Shown piece after piece: positions 29,901-40,200 of a stretch of DNA of 64,000 nucleotides. Source of the DNA: Closterium sp. NIES-65 (taxonomy: Eukaryota; Streptophyta; Zygnematophyceae; Desmidiales; Closteriaceae); NCBI GenBank assembly GCA_948144175.1, contig CANXME010002307.1, positions 2,005,001-2,069,000 of the forward strand, given 5' to 3'. Position 1 is the first letter of the stretch. Each line of letters opens with the position of its first letter. A program made the translations under genes and the position numbers. Under the pieces are notes generated by a model that made no database searches, was not told where the DNA came from, and worked only from the letters and a program-made list of their open reading frames with translations.

Positions 29901-32290
29901 CTCCCCTTTGCTTCTAGAGTGTCGCTGATGGTGACGTGGCCTTGTCCAGACAGCAGCATGCAGTACTCCAACTTCTGTTTTCCGAGTTTCTTGGTCAAAT
30001 AATCGGCTGCCATCTCGGACGTGGGACAGTAGGATGATTCGAGTTTCCCTTTCTCGATCTCGTCCTTCACGAAGAAGTATCGCAGAGCGTTATGCTTCGT
30101 TCTGTTCGTGAATCCGCTTTTGTTGGCGATGCGAATTGCAGATTGGTTGTCGCAGAACAGGGTGAAGTTGGGTAACTCAGCTAACTTTGCTTCTTCCTGC
30201 AGCTCGCGAAGGTAGAGTCCTTCCTTGGTGGCTGAACAGAGGGCGATATATTCTGCTTCAGCTGAAGAGAGAGCGATTAGTTCCTGCTTACTCGACTGCC
30301 AGGAGATAGGTCCGATAGGCTCGAGACGATAGACGTAGCCAGTGCGAGAGCGCCTGTTATCAGAATCGCCGGCATGGTCAGCATCGACGTAGCCGATTAG
30401 TTTCGTCGTCGTAGCTTCGCCCTTGTAGTAAGTCAGGCCGATCGTCGGTGTGCTCACGAAGTAGTGTAGTGCGCGATCGAGCTCCGCTAGGTGCTCTGCT
30501 TTGGGTTTCTTGAGATAGGTGGCGAGTTGGCTTGCGGAGTAGGATAGACCCGGGCGACAGGTGACGGCTGCAAAGAGGAGGCAGCCCAGTTTCCTCTGGT
30601 AGTCTCGTATTCCGGCAGCTTTGAGTGGAGCGGAATTTCCTTTGTCGCTTCCTGCCGTGTGGCGGTATGGCGTGGCGATAGCGGTAGGTGTGAGCGAGAA
30701 GCGCTTGGCGATAGTGTCGGCGTATTTCTCCGCACTGAGGTAGATAGCATTTTCCTCTTCGCGGATGTTGAGCCCTAGGTACTGGGTGATGGTGGAGGAG
30801 ACGGTGAGCGTGAGGTCCTTCTGCAGCTCCCCTTCGAACCAGGTAGTGACGTCGTCGGTGGAGCCGATGTAGAGCAAGTCGTCGACATAGACGATCAATA
30901 GGATGTAGTCTGCGCCTTTGGTGAGATGATACATTCCTTGGTCGTGAGCCAGTTGGCGGAATCCGATGCGAGTGAGGCGGGTGTGTAGGTGCTGTTGCCA
31001 CAGTCGCGGAGCTTGTTTGATTTCGTAGAGCGATTTCAGTAGTTGGCAAACCTGATTGGGGTTTCCGTGGGTACCGTGGGGAAGTTCGACGAAGATTTCG
31101 GCGTCGACGGGTGCGTAGAGGAATGCGTTGGCGACGTCAATTTGTCGCAGCTTCTTCTTCATGGCGGCGACGGCGAGAAGAATTCGGAGAGAGGTATGTC
31201 GACTAACTGGGGCGAAAGTCTCGGTGAAGTCTCGTCCTTGCTCCTGGTCGAATCCACGCACGACCCAGCGTGCTTTGAACTTCTCGATTGTGCCGGCAGC
31301 TTTCGTTTTGATGCGGAAGACCCATTTCCTGGTGAGGATGGTCTTGTTCCGTGCCACGCTTGCGGGAACGACCTTCCAGGTGTTGCGTTCCTCTAATGCC
31401 TTTAATTCTCTGTCCATGGCTTCACGCCATTTCTCCCTGTGTTCCCCCCCAAGAGCCTGCTGAACCGTCGCAGGCTCTTTAGGAAGAGCGTTGCCTGTGT
31501 ACCCGTGGACTGCGGTGACGAGGCCGAGGATTTGCTGCCCAGTCTGTGAGTATCGGGGGAGTGTTGGGTCCTCGGGATAAGCTGCTTCGTCTCCCGCTTC
31601 TGGATCGGGTATGAAATTTGGCCCTATCCTTTCTGCTTCGTTTGTGTTGACTGTCGCAGGTGTTACGTAACCGTTGTCGGTGAAGTGGTGGAAGACTTCG
31701 GCGTTGACACTGTCGCGAGGATTTTCTTCGTCCATGGGCACGTCGACGGAGTAGTACGGGAGAGGTCCGGCTTCTTCCGATGCGTTGTCGACGTTCTGTT
31801 CATCCCAGTCTGCTTCGTCCGCTGCTGAGGCGAAGGCTCGGTCACCACGAAAGCCACCTGTGGGGTCCTGATTCTCGTGCAAGTTGGCGAGGTACGTTTG
31901 AAGGGTGAGTCACTCGTAGAAGATCACATCACGTGCTGCTACTGTGTCCTTTGAGTGGACATCGAAGATTTTCCACGCGTTGTAATTTTTCTCGATGCCG
32001 AGGTGTAGTCCCCACTGTGCCCGTTGCAAAAATCTTCCTGCTCGTGCTTCTGGGGGTCGGTACTATACCATGCACCCGAAAACTCGTAACATTTTTGTGC
32101 TGCCCTGTTTTCCTGTCCACAGCAGATGCGGTGATGCGTTGTTTGGGAGTGACGACGACGACAGCAAGTTGTGCAGCACGACAGCATGGTCCATTGGTGC
32201 TGGCCACTGGTGGTTGGGTAGCCGCATGCCACGTAGCAGCTTGCGCATGCTATTCTGCAGAGTCCTGTTCATTCTTTCTGCCACACCTTG
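29879..32290 (-). pseudogene. C5 integrase C-terminus, reverse transcriptase and RNase H
   Basis: Integrase C-terminal sequence (AERMNRTLQNSM, VFGCMV) runs into a TAG at 32063-32065 and a TGA near 31915. An open 667-codon frame (31882-29879) then carries the reverse transcriptase and RNase H. Visible segments are KARWVVRGFDQEQG, DVANAFLYAPVDAE, the catalytic YVDDLLYIG near 30880, and RNase H with YVDADHAGD, SSAEAEYIAL and CDNQSAIRIANKSG. The frame ends in TAA just inside the 3' LTR. The catalytic residues look intact, so this half is the better preserved one. Confidence 0.93.
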
Positions 32291-32354
32291 CTGCTGATGG
32301 GCGTAGGGAAGGGAGAGAAGTTGCTTGAGTCCTGTTCATTCTTTCTGCCACACC

Positions 32355-33428
32355 TTACTGCTTGAAGCGCTGGGAGGTGTATTCTCCTCCTCCATCTGAC
32401 TGGAAGCTTTTCAGCTTTGTTCCTGATTCCCTCTCTGCTACTGGTAGCCAAGCGGCGAATGCTGCGAGTGCCATGTCGCGGCTGGGTAGGTTTCGATGCC
32501 AGACGTATCGAGTGGCAGCGTCGATGAAGGTTATCGTGTAGTTGTAGGTAACTTGTCCTGGTTCTCGATTGAAGAGGATGTCGCTGTAAACTTTCTCGAG
32601 TGGTGCGTATGCAGGTGCGCTCGGGTTGTGGTGAGAAGAAAACGGTCGATGGGGTAAGTCGGCTTCAGGGCAGATGTGGCAAGTTCCTCGTGCCCGTTGA
32701 AGTTCTCTGCCGTCGATTAGTAGTAGCGAATCCTTGTCTAGAACTCCTGCTCGTATCGTGTTGTTTAACACAGTGTTGCTTGGATGTCCTGTGAGTGCAT
32801 GCCAGATGTCTTCGGAGGCGCGAGATCCGGGTGAACGTTGATACACGTCGGAGTTGGAGTAGAAGCTGGCGACGAGGTTTGCGCTTCGGTGGACTTCTCG
32901 TTGAGTCGGGTTCAGCTGTTGTGCGGGTGTCGGTGGTGCTTCGTCGACGATGACTCGTGTCGTTGGTCCTACTGCTGCCGATGATGGTTTTGCTGCTGCC
33001 GATGTTGTCTCTGCTGCTGCCAATGTTGTTTCTGCTGCTGCCGATGTTGTTTTTGCTGCTGTCGATGTTGTCTTTGCTGCTGCCGTTTGTTGAATCGTTG
33101 CTAACGCTCGTGTTCGTTCTGCTTCAGGGATGGTGTGCGAGTACAAGAAGCCTCCCGGGCTGAAGTCGGGATCGAGGTCTGGAGGATGTGTCCAGTCGGT
33201 GAAGTTGACGATGGCGTCGCTGTCTGCAGTGCCCAGGTCGGGGACGAAATCAAGAACGAAGACGTTGTTCTTCAACACTGCTCTTCCGATGTAGAGGCCG
33301 CCCTTCCCGTGGTATAACTTAAATTCCTGGGTGGTGCTGTCGGCTTCCAAGTGAATCCCTTTCGCCATCAGCTGGCTAACACTCAGTAAGTTATAACCGA
33401 GTCCTTCTGCGATGAGTACCTTTGACAT
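32355..33428 (-). pseudogene. C5 pre-integrase and integrase core
   Basis: It is in frame with the upstream Gag-protease but separated from it by a TAG at 33462-33464. It includes YNLLSVSQLMAKG (the protease-to-pre-integrase link), a Thr/Ala-rich insert (AAAKTTSTAAKTT..., 32950-33080), pre-integrase WHALTGHPSN and CHICPEADLPH, and the integrase with YSDILF, FIDAATRYVWH and FQSDGGGEYTS. It ends in TAA at 32355-32357, where a 27-bp duplicated segment begins. Confidence 0.9.
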
Positions 33429-33461
33429 GTGCAGTATGACGTTTGTCTCTCTTGATTGAAG

Positions 33462-35066
33462 CTAAACTACTCCTTGTCCTCGTGTGCGCAGGTTCTGGTT
33501 GTTGGCGACCGTGATGACTACTTCTCGCTGGAGTCGATGTTCGCGTTGTACGAAGCGTCCGGAGGAGCACATGTGTTGTCCGCAGCAACTATCCAAGAAC
33601 CAGGTGTCTTGTCCGGACGGTTCGCTTTGAGCGATGGCGGCGTACGTTGGATTCGGCTGGAGTGACTCGCGGCGAGGCGTCCTGTTGTCGAGCTCTTCTT
33701 CCGGTGAGTAGTGGGGTGGTGACTCGGTTGTGCACGAATCAGTTATCTTCACCATGCAATTGACAATGCTTCTTGTTCCTTGTGCAGGTTGTCCAGTTGA
33801 AGTTGTTGAGGCTTGGATTGTGGTCGTCGGATTTGCTTGCGTTGAAGCAACTTGGGAGCTTGAAGGCCGGAGTTGTCGCTGTGGTGTTGTCTGACGAGAC
33901 GAGCAATGCGTGCGAGGATGGCCCGAAGTCTTGCAGATGTGGCAGAACGGAGGTACCGTCTTTACTTGTTGCTGTTGTCGATTGTTGTTGCCGTTGTATC
34001 GTCGCTGAGTGTGAAACGCAAACTCCGGTGCCAATGCTTTCTTCTTGTGTCTTTCTTCTTGCAGGTCCATGTCCTGCTGCTCAGCATGAATTTCGGCGCA
34101 GAGTGCCGCTTCGGAGATCCTCCCGTGTGCTCGTAATATGGCGCGAGTGGAGCGCCAGTGGGGGCTGAGACCGCCGATGACCACCGTGACAAAGGTGTCT
34201 TCTGAAATCGACCCGCCGCATCGAAGAAGCTTGTCGCGCAGTTCGCGGCAGCGGCTAATATAAGCCATGCCTTTCTCGCCTGGTTTCATTTCAATCGTTG
34301 TAAGCTGCGCCATTAACCTGCTTTGATTTACGCTGTCTGTTGCTTGATACAGGTTCTTCAGGTGGTTGTACGCGAGCTCCGCGGAGTTGCCGTAGCCTCG
34401 GTAAGTCCTGATGTTCTGCTGCTGGGTTGGGGTGATGTTTCTTAGCAGTATCGTGTATGCCATCATTGATTGATAGGTGTACTGCTGCTTCTCATATTGC
34501 GTTCCGTTTGTTGGATATGGCAAGGACCCGTCGAAGAAGCCGAGAATCTGTGCTCCTTCCATCATCAGTTCGAACTCGAACGACCAGGTGAAGAAGTCTT
34601 TGCCGTTGAAAGGCTTTGTCGTTTGTAGTTTTAGGACATGCGCGAATTGCGATTGAACTTGTAACGCATCCAATGCCCTTTCTTGTCCCGGTGCAGGTTC
34701 CGGTTGCGGCATGAAGCTGACGGAGCCACGTTGGGGCTCGTACGGCGCAAAGGTAGGCTGCTGTTGTTGTTGTTGTTGAATAATCGCGCGTGCGTAGGAT
34801 GAGCCATCGAGGCTCATAGGAGTTACGTTGTTGTTGTTGCTGTTGTTTGATTGCGCAGGTACTCCTTGCTGGTGCTGCTCGTAGAAGGACATGAAGGAGA
34901 AGAACTTCTCCATCATGCTTGGATCGAAGCCTACGGGAGTTTCCGTGGACCCAGCTGCTGGTCTCGTGGTAGTTCCTTCCTCTGTCTGTAGGCCAGAGGC
35001 AGGAGGTGGAGTAGGAGTAGTGCCTGGAGAGCCGTTGGTGGAGCTCGTCGCCTTCCTTGCAGACAT
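33462..35066 (-). pseudogene. C5 Gag and protease (534 codons)
   Basis: I start this at 35066 (MSARKATSST), 19 codons inside the longest frame, because the upstream codons overlap the primer-binding site. It has a UBN2-type Gag core (RALDALQVQSQFAHVLKLQ to IHAEQQDMDLQ), a CCHC knuckle CHICKTSGHPRTHC (CX2CX4HX4C), and the protease start WFLDSCCGQHMCSS. The usual protease DSGA/DSGC reads DSCC here, replacing the flap-proximal Gly. Gag looks otherwise intact, and a single in-frame TAG separates it from the integrase. Confidence 0.9.
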
Positions 35067-35127
35067 GTCTTCTTGTATTGAGTATTGAAGGAAAAATAAA
35101 TTTTTAACTCTAACTGCTCTCATACCA

Positions 35128-35560
35128 TGTTGGGCTGAGGTGCCCTAGGATCTTTGTAGAGCTTAAAGTCTGAGTAGGATTGTAATAGCGGAAGCGTTTG
35201 AATGAAAGTCCTTGAACCACCTTGCGCTAGTATGTGAGGGCAAAGTAAGTTGATTAAACAAGCAAATACAAAGGTTTATATAAGAGTACAAGCAATACGA
35301 ATAGATAAGTTTAAACCGTTTTACTGTTGCGATTCGATACAGTGCGACTCGGGCAACTGCTCAATGTCGAGTCAGTTGTGTGTCCTCGCTGTCGCGCTGT
35401 ATTTGTCAAGTCAAAGGTCGCTGACCTTTGACCTTCGCGTAACCTCCAGGCGGTTACCCTAACCTCTGAGGGTTGACTCGCGATGCTTCGATTCGGACTG
35501 CTTCGCTAGTGTCATGAGTTTCGACACGACAGAGGCGCTTAAGACTTATTATTCCCAACA
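35128..35560 (-). repeat. C5 5' LTR (right copy)
   Basis: It is followed inward by the tggtatgagagc primer site and outward by GGGAT. Confidence 0.98.
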
Positions 35561-35565
35561 GGGAT

Positions 35566-35882
35566 GGGGTGAACTACTACCATTTTTGCGTCGCTAGTTA
35601 TACGGTAAGTAGCTAGGTTTTGCATAGGCTATGTCTGGACTGTTGCCCTCGTTATCTCGACATGTATTAATCAGAATGTCTGTCCCGTCGCTCACGTGAT
35701 CACCTCTCGCCTCCCTTACCCACGCGATCATTTCTCCTTCCCCATAGCCCTCCTGTTCGGCCGTCCAGTCACCCGCCCATTCTGCCGTCCCGTTGTCCTC
35801 TCGTTCCGTTCCGTCGTCGTCGCCCTTCTGTGGCCCATACCGTCGCCCCTCCCGTTCATCCACCCCGTCGCCCATCCCGTAG
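35566..35882. other. Unassigned C-rich sequence between C5 and the 69-bp repeats
   Basis: From about 35700 a plus frame opens (LPSRRSPRRP-like), driven by cccgtcgccc-type repetition. No gene is recognised. It continues the sequence left of C5 (29467), since C5 inserted at GGGAT. Confidence 0.4.
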
Positions 35883-36158
35883 CGCATCCTCTCTCCCATC
35901 CCGTCGTTCCCCTCGTCGCCCTCGCCAACGCCCCGAAACTCCCTCCCGTCGCGCATCCTCTCTCCCATCCCGTCGCTCCCCTCATCACCCTCGCCAACGC
36001 CCCAAAACTCCCTCCCGTCGCGCATCCTCTCTCCCATCCCGTCGCTCCCCTTGTCGCCCTCGCCAACGCCCCGAAACTCCCTCCCGTCGCCCTTCCTCTC
36101 TCCCATCCCGTCGCTCCCCTCGTCGCCCTCGCCAACGCCCCGAAACTCAGGCCTTATA
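35883..36158 (+). repeat. Four 69-bp tandem repeats
   Basis: The unit begins cgcatcctctctcccatcc and ends aaactccctcccgtcg. Four near-identical copies start at 35883, 35952, 36021 and 36090. The unit is 23 codons long, so the plus frame stays open and reads SLPSRRSPRRPRQRPETPSR repeatedly, running in frame into the truncated Gag of C6 at 36150. Confidence 0.95.
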
Positions 36159-37272
36159 CGACGCTGTAGTTGCGCGCTACTCCTCCCCTTCCACTGCTAC
36201 ATTGAGCCACCTCATGCTACATTACCTCTTCCCTGACCTTGCTGCCTTTCCTACAGTCGCTAACCTCTTTACCCACCTTCGCGCTAGTGACACTCGCTAC
36301 CGAGCTGCGCTTCCTGCTGCCTTCTGCGCCGAAAACCCCCCTCCCATGTACATCACCCTCTACTTTCTAGTCACCCGTCTCCCTGAGTCCCTTCGTGCTG
36401 TTAGGGACCAGTTTCTCTCTGTCTGTCCCACCACCCTCACTGTCGACCTCCTCGAGAAGTCCTTGCTAGCGCCCGAGAAGAGCATAGTCGCTGTAGGGCC
36501 CTCTCGTGGTGACCCTCGCACCCCCATCTTTGAGGGGTGTTCTTCTTCCCCCCTATTACCCTCTGTCGCCTTTGCTGCTGCGGCCGACCTCGTTGGTCTA
36601 GAGTCGGTCGGTGCGGCGTCTGCCCCCAGCGGTAGGCGTCGCTCTGGCAAGGGCAAGGGGGGCAAGGGAGCGGGTGGAGCTAGCGGGGACGGAGGCGGAG
36701 GAGGTGGGGGCGGCGGGGGGAGTGGGGGTGGCGGTGGAGGTGGTGGCGGGGGTGGAGGTACTAGTGGCGGCAGTGGAGGCGGAGGTGGCGGCGGAGGTGG
36801 CGGTGGAGGTGGCGCTGGGAGCGGCGGGGGCGAGGGTGGCGGTGGCGGCGGTGGCGGCGGAGGCGGAGGTGGCGGTGGTGGAGGTGGTCGGAGTGGCTCG
36901 TCCCAGCGGAGCAGCACTGGGGGTGGTCAGCGCCAGCAGCAGCAGCAGCAGCAGTAGCAGCGCTCTCGCGACGTCCCCGCCCCTCAGCAGCTCCGTGAGT
37001 GGTACTCGCAGCGTCAGCGTGGTGGGGCGTTCGGTCCCTGCACCTACGTCCTTCGCACCGGCGACCGCGCGGGTGAGCAGTGTGGGGGCACCCACACCGC
37101 CCGCCGCTGCTTTGCCCGCTTAACCGACGCTTGGCGCCAGCAGTTTCCGGAGGCCTCTGAGATCCCCCGCTGGGGAGAGCTGTCTAGGGCTGGTGTAGCT
37201 ATCTTTGATCTTGACTTTGATGCTGTCCTTGCTGCCATGTATGCTGTGACTGTTAGTGATGAGGGTGACTGA
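36150..37272 (+). pseudogene. C6 Gag remnant with Gly-rich tract and finger
   Basis: The middle of Gag (LFPDLAAFPTV, YITLYFLVTRLPESL, IFEGCSSSPLL) leads into a Gly-rich tract (about 36680-36890), a Gln run and a TAG at 36955-36957. After that, in the same frame, come LREWYSQRQRGG and the finger CTYVLRTGDRAG...CGGTHTARRC, then LTDAWRQQFPEA. A TGA at 37270-37272 closes it. With those two stops removed it would be continuous with the pol frame. Confidence 0.88.
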
Positions 37273-40200
37273 TACCGGTGTTTCCCGCACGACCCGGGCA
37301 TTGGTACTGTTGCGTTAGGTGCCAATGAGGCTGCTGCTCTAGGTGCCAGTGCGTCTGTGCTCTCAAGTACTAGTGAGTCTGCACTCTCAGGTACTGTGTC
37401 GGCTTCGGCCTCTCACACCTTCACCCTTGACTCTGGGGCGTCTCGCTCCTTCTTTCGGGACCGCACCACTCTCACGCCGCTTAGTCGGCCGGTTACGGTC
37501 TCCCTGGCTGACCCCTCTAGGGGTCCTGTCCTGTCTCGTTTCTCCACAGTCCTCCCGTGTCCGGCGGCTCCCTCTGGCACCCTGACTGGTCTCTACCTCC
37601 CCTCGTTCTCTACGAACCTGGTGAGTGGTGCTGACCTACAGCATGCGGGTGTCCACCAGTTCACACCTGCTCGTCAGCGGGTGACACACTGCACAGAGGC
37701 TAGCACAGTTCGCCACCTGGCTAAGTTTACACGTCAGCCAGGGTCGAGCCTGTACACACTGACCACTGCTTCTCCTCCAGGTGCTGAGTCTGGTAGGGTC
37801 TCTTCGTCTGGTCAGGTGTTTGCTGCAGCGTCCAGGTCTGGTCCTGAGTCTTCCCCCTGTTCGTGTCGCCGTCTGTCTCACGAGACCCTCCTCTGGCACA
37901 ACCGCCTTGGCCACCCCTCTCTGCTTCGGCTCAAAGGCATGGCCTCCCGTCTTCTTGTGTCTGGTCTCCCCCGGTCCCTCCCTCCCCTTCGTCAGGGCCC
38001 TGGCCCTGCCTGTGTCCCCTGTGTCGAGGGGCGCCAGCGTGCTGCCCCTCACTCCTCCCAGTTTCCTCCGACAGAGGCTCAGTTGCAGACACTTCACATG
38101 GACGTGTGGGGCCCTGCCCGCGTCCGTGGACTAGGTCACGAGCGCTACTTCCTGTTGGTGGTTGACGACTACTCGCGTTACACCACAGTCTTCCCCTTGC
38201 GCAGCAAGGGTGATGTCACTGAGGTGCTGATCGACTGGATCCGCGCAGCTCGTCTCCAGCTTAGGCAGAGCTTTGGCTCGGACTTTCCTGTGCTGTGTCT
38301 GCACTCGGACAGAGGCGGAGAGTTCTCCTCTGGCCTTCTGCGTGCCTACTGTCGTGCGCGAGGCATCCGTCAGACCTTCACGCTTCCGGACTCACCGCAG
38401 CAAAATGGGATTGCAGAGCGCCGCATTGGCATGGTCATGGACGTCGCTCGTACGTCCATGATGCATGCGGCTGCCCCCCATTTTCTGTGGCCATTTGCGG
38501 TCAGGTACGCGGCGCATCAGATCAACCTCCACCCCAGGGTCTCCAGGCCGGAGACCTCCCCAGCCCTGCTGTGGACGGGGAAGGTTGGCGATGCGTCGGC
38601 GTTCCGGGTCTGGGGATCTCGGGCGTTTGTCCGCGACTTGTCTGCGGACAAGCTGTCCCCTCGCGCTGCTCCCTGCGTCTTCCTGGGGTTCCCCCCCGGG
38701 TGGCAGTTCTACCACCCCACCTCTCGCCGTGTTCTGTCTTCCCAGGACGTCACGTTCGACGAGTCGGTACCCTACTACCGCCTCTTCCCCTACCGCACTC
38801 CGTCCCTCCCCCCGCCCCCACTCTTCTTGGTACCAGGTCCCCCCCCGGTCGACCCCCTCCCCCCTCAGGGTCCTGCCCCTTCAGGTGTGTCCCAGGTAGA
38901 CGCGGTCGAGCCTGTCGAGGTCACTGGTGACTCTGGTGCTGCTGCGGGTGCTGGGCCTGGGGGTGCTGAGACTGGAGGTGCTACGCCTGGAGGTGCTTTG
39001 CCTGGGGGTGCTGAGAGTGGGGGTGCTGAGCCTGGGGGTGCTGAGCCTGGGGGTGCTAAGCCTGGGGGTGCTGAGTCTGGGGGTGCTAAGCCTGGGGGTG
39101 CTGTGCCTGGGGGTGCTGAGCCTGGGGGTGCTGGGCCTGGAGGTACTACGCCTGGAAGTGCTTTGCGTGGGGGTGCTGAGCCTGGAGTTTCTTCGCATGG
39201 AGGTTCTCCGGGTGCTTCGTTTCGCCGGGAGCCACTCTCCCCACAGGAGCTTCGTGAGTGGTTTGCCCGGCGCTGGAGGCGTGCTGCTGGTGCTGGAGGT
39301 TCTTCGACTGCTGACGGTGCTGCTGCCGCGGATCCCGGAGGTGCTCGTCATGGGAGTCCTGGAGCTGCTGGGCCTGCGGGTTCGACTGGAGCTGGTGCTG
39401 CTGAGGGTGTTGGCGCTGAGACTGTCACTGGCGGTCCGACTGGCGGTGCTCCTGGAGCTGCTGGAGGTTCTGGGACTGCTGGAGGTGCTACTGGGGGTTC
39501 CGGTGTTGCTGGAGGTGCTGCTGGAGCGGGTGCTCCTGCTGGGGGTACTGGTGCTGTCCCTGCTGTTTCTGGCGTTGCCACGCGGCCCCGACCGTACTTC
39601 GTTCCGCTCCTGCAGCAGGTTCTTGGTCTTACACCTTCTTCTCGTCCTCCTCCTTCTCCCTTAGCGGGTCCACAGCCTGTCTTGTCGCAGTCACAACTAC
39701 AGCCTGCCTCCCCTTTGCCTGCACCTTCTCCCTACACTGGTCCGACTGGAGGTCTTACTGAGCGTCGTGAGCCTGCGTCTCGTCCTGCGTCGCCTGTTCG
39801 TACTGCGCGCACTAGTAGTCGCGGTTCGCGTCAGCGTCCTCCTCCTGTCCCTGGCACGCACCGGATGTCTCTGCGTCCGTCCACTGCTCCTCTGCGTGCC
39901 CCTTTGCCTTCTCCTCCTGCTTCCTCTCTTCTTGCTCTTGCCGACCCGGAGTCGGACTCTCTTCGTGCTGCCAGTCCTACTGTCACGCGTCTCCTTGCTA
40001 CTGCTGTCACTGACCCTTCTTTCGAGTCTTCTGCTGCGTCTGCCCTTGTCACTGAGCTCGTCGACTTTGCTGCGCGCTGTCGTCTAGAATTCGCTGCTAG
40101 TCTTGTCGCTGAGTCTGAGTCTGCTCGTCCTCCGTCCGTCGGGGGTGAGTGTGCCCTTGGCACGGACGTCCTTGAGGACACGCAGGAGGAGTTCCAGTGT

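Larger units (their letters stand above)
29468..35560 (-). mobile_element. C5: full-length copia element of a distinct lineage
   Basis: The 433-bp LTRs (29468-29900 and 35128-35560) differ at about seven positions (1.6%) and are flanked by GGGAT duplications (29463-29467, 35561-35565). The minus-strand primer site tggtatgagagcagtta lies inside the right LTR, and the polypurine tract aaaggggag inside the left LTR. It shares no LTR, Gag or linker sequence with the dominant GC-rich family. Its Gag has a conventional CCHC knuckle. Confidence 0.98.

Noticed and set aside
35883..36158. CRISPR-like array
   Set aside because: The repeats are contiguous with no spacers, in a plant-type nuclear genome.
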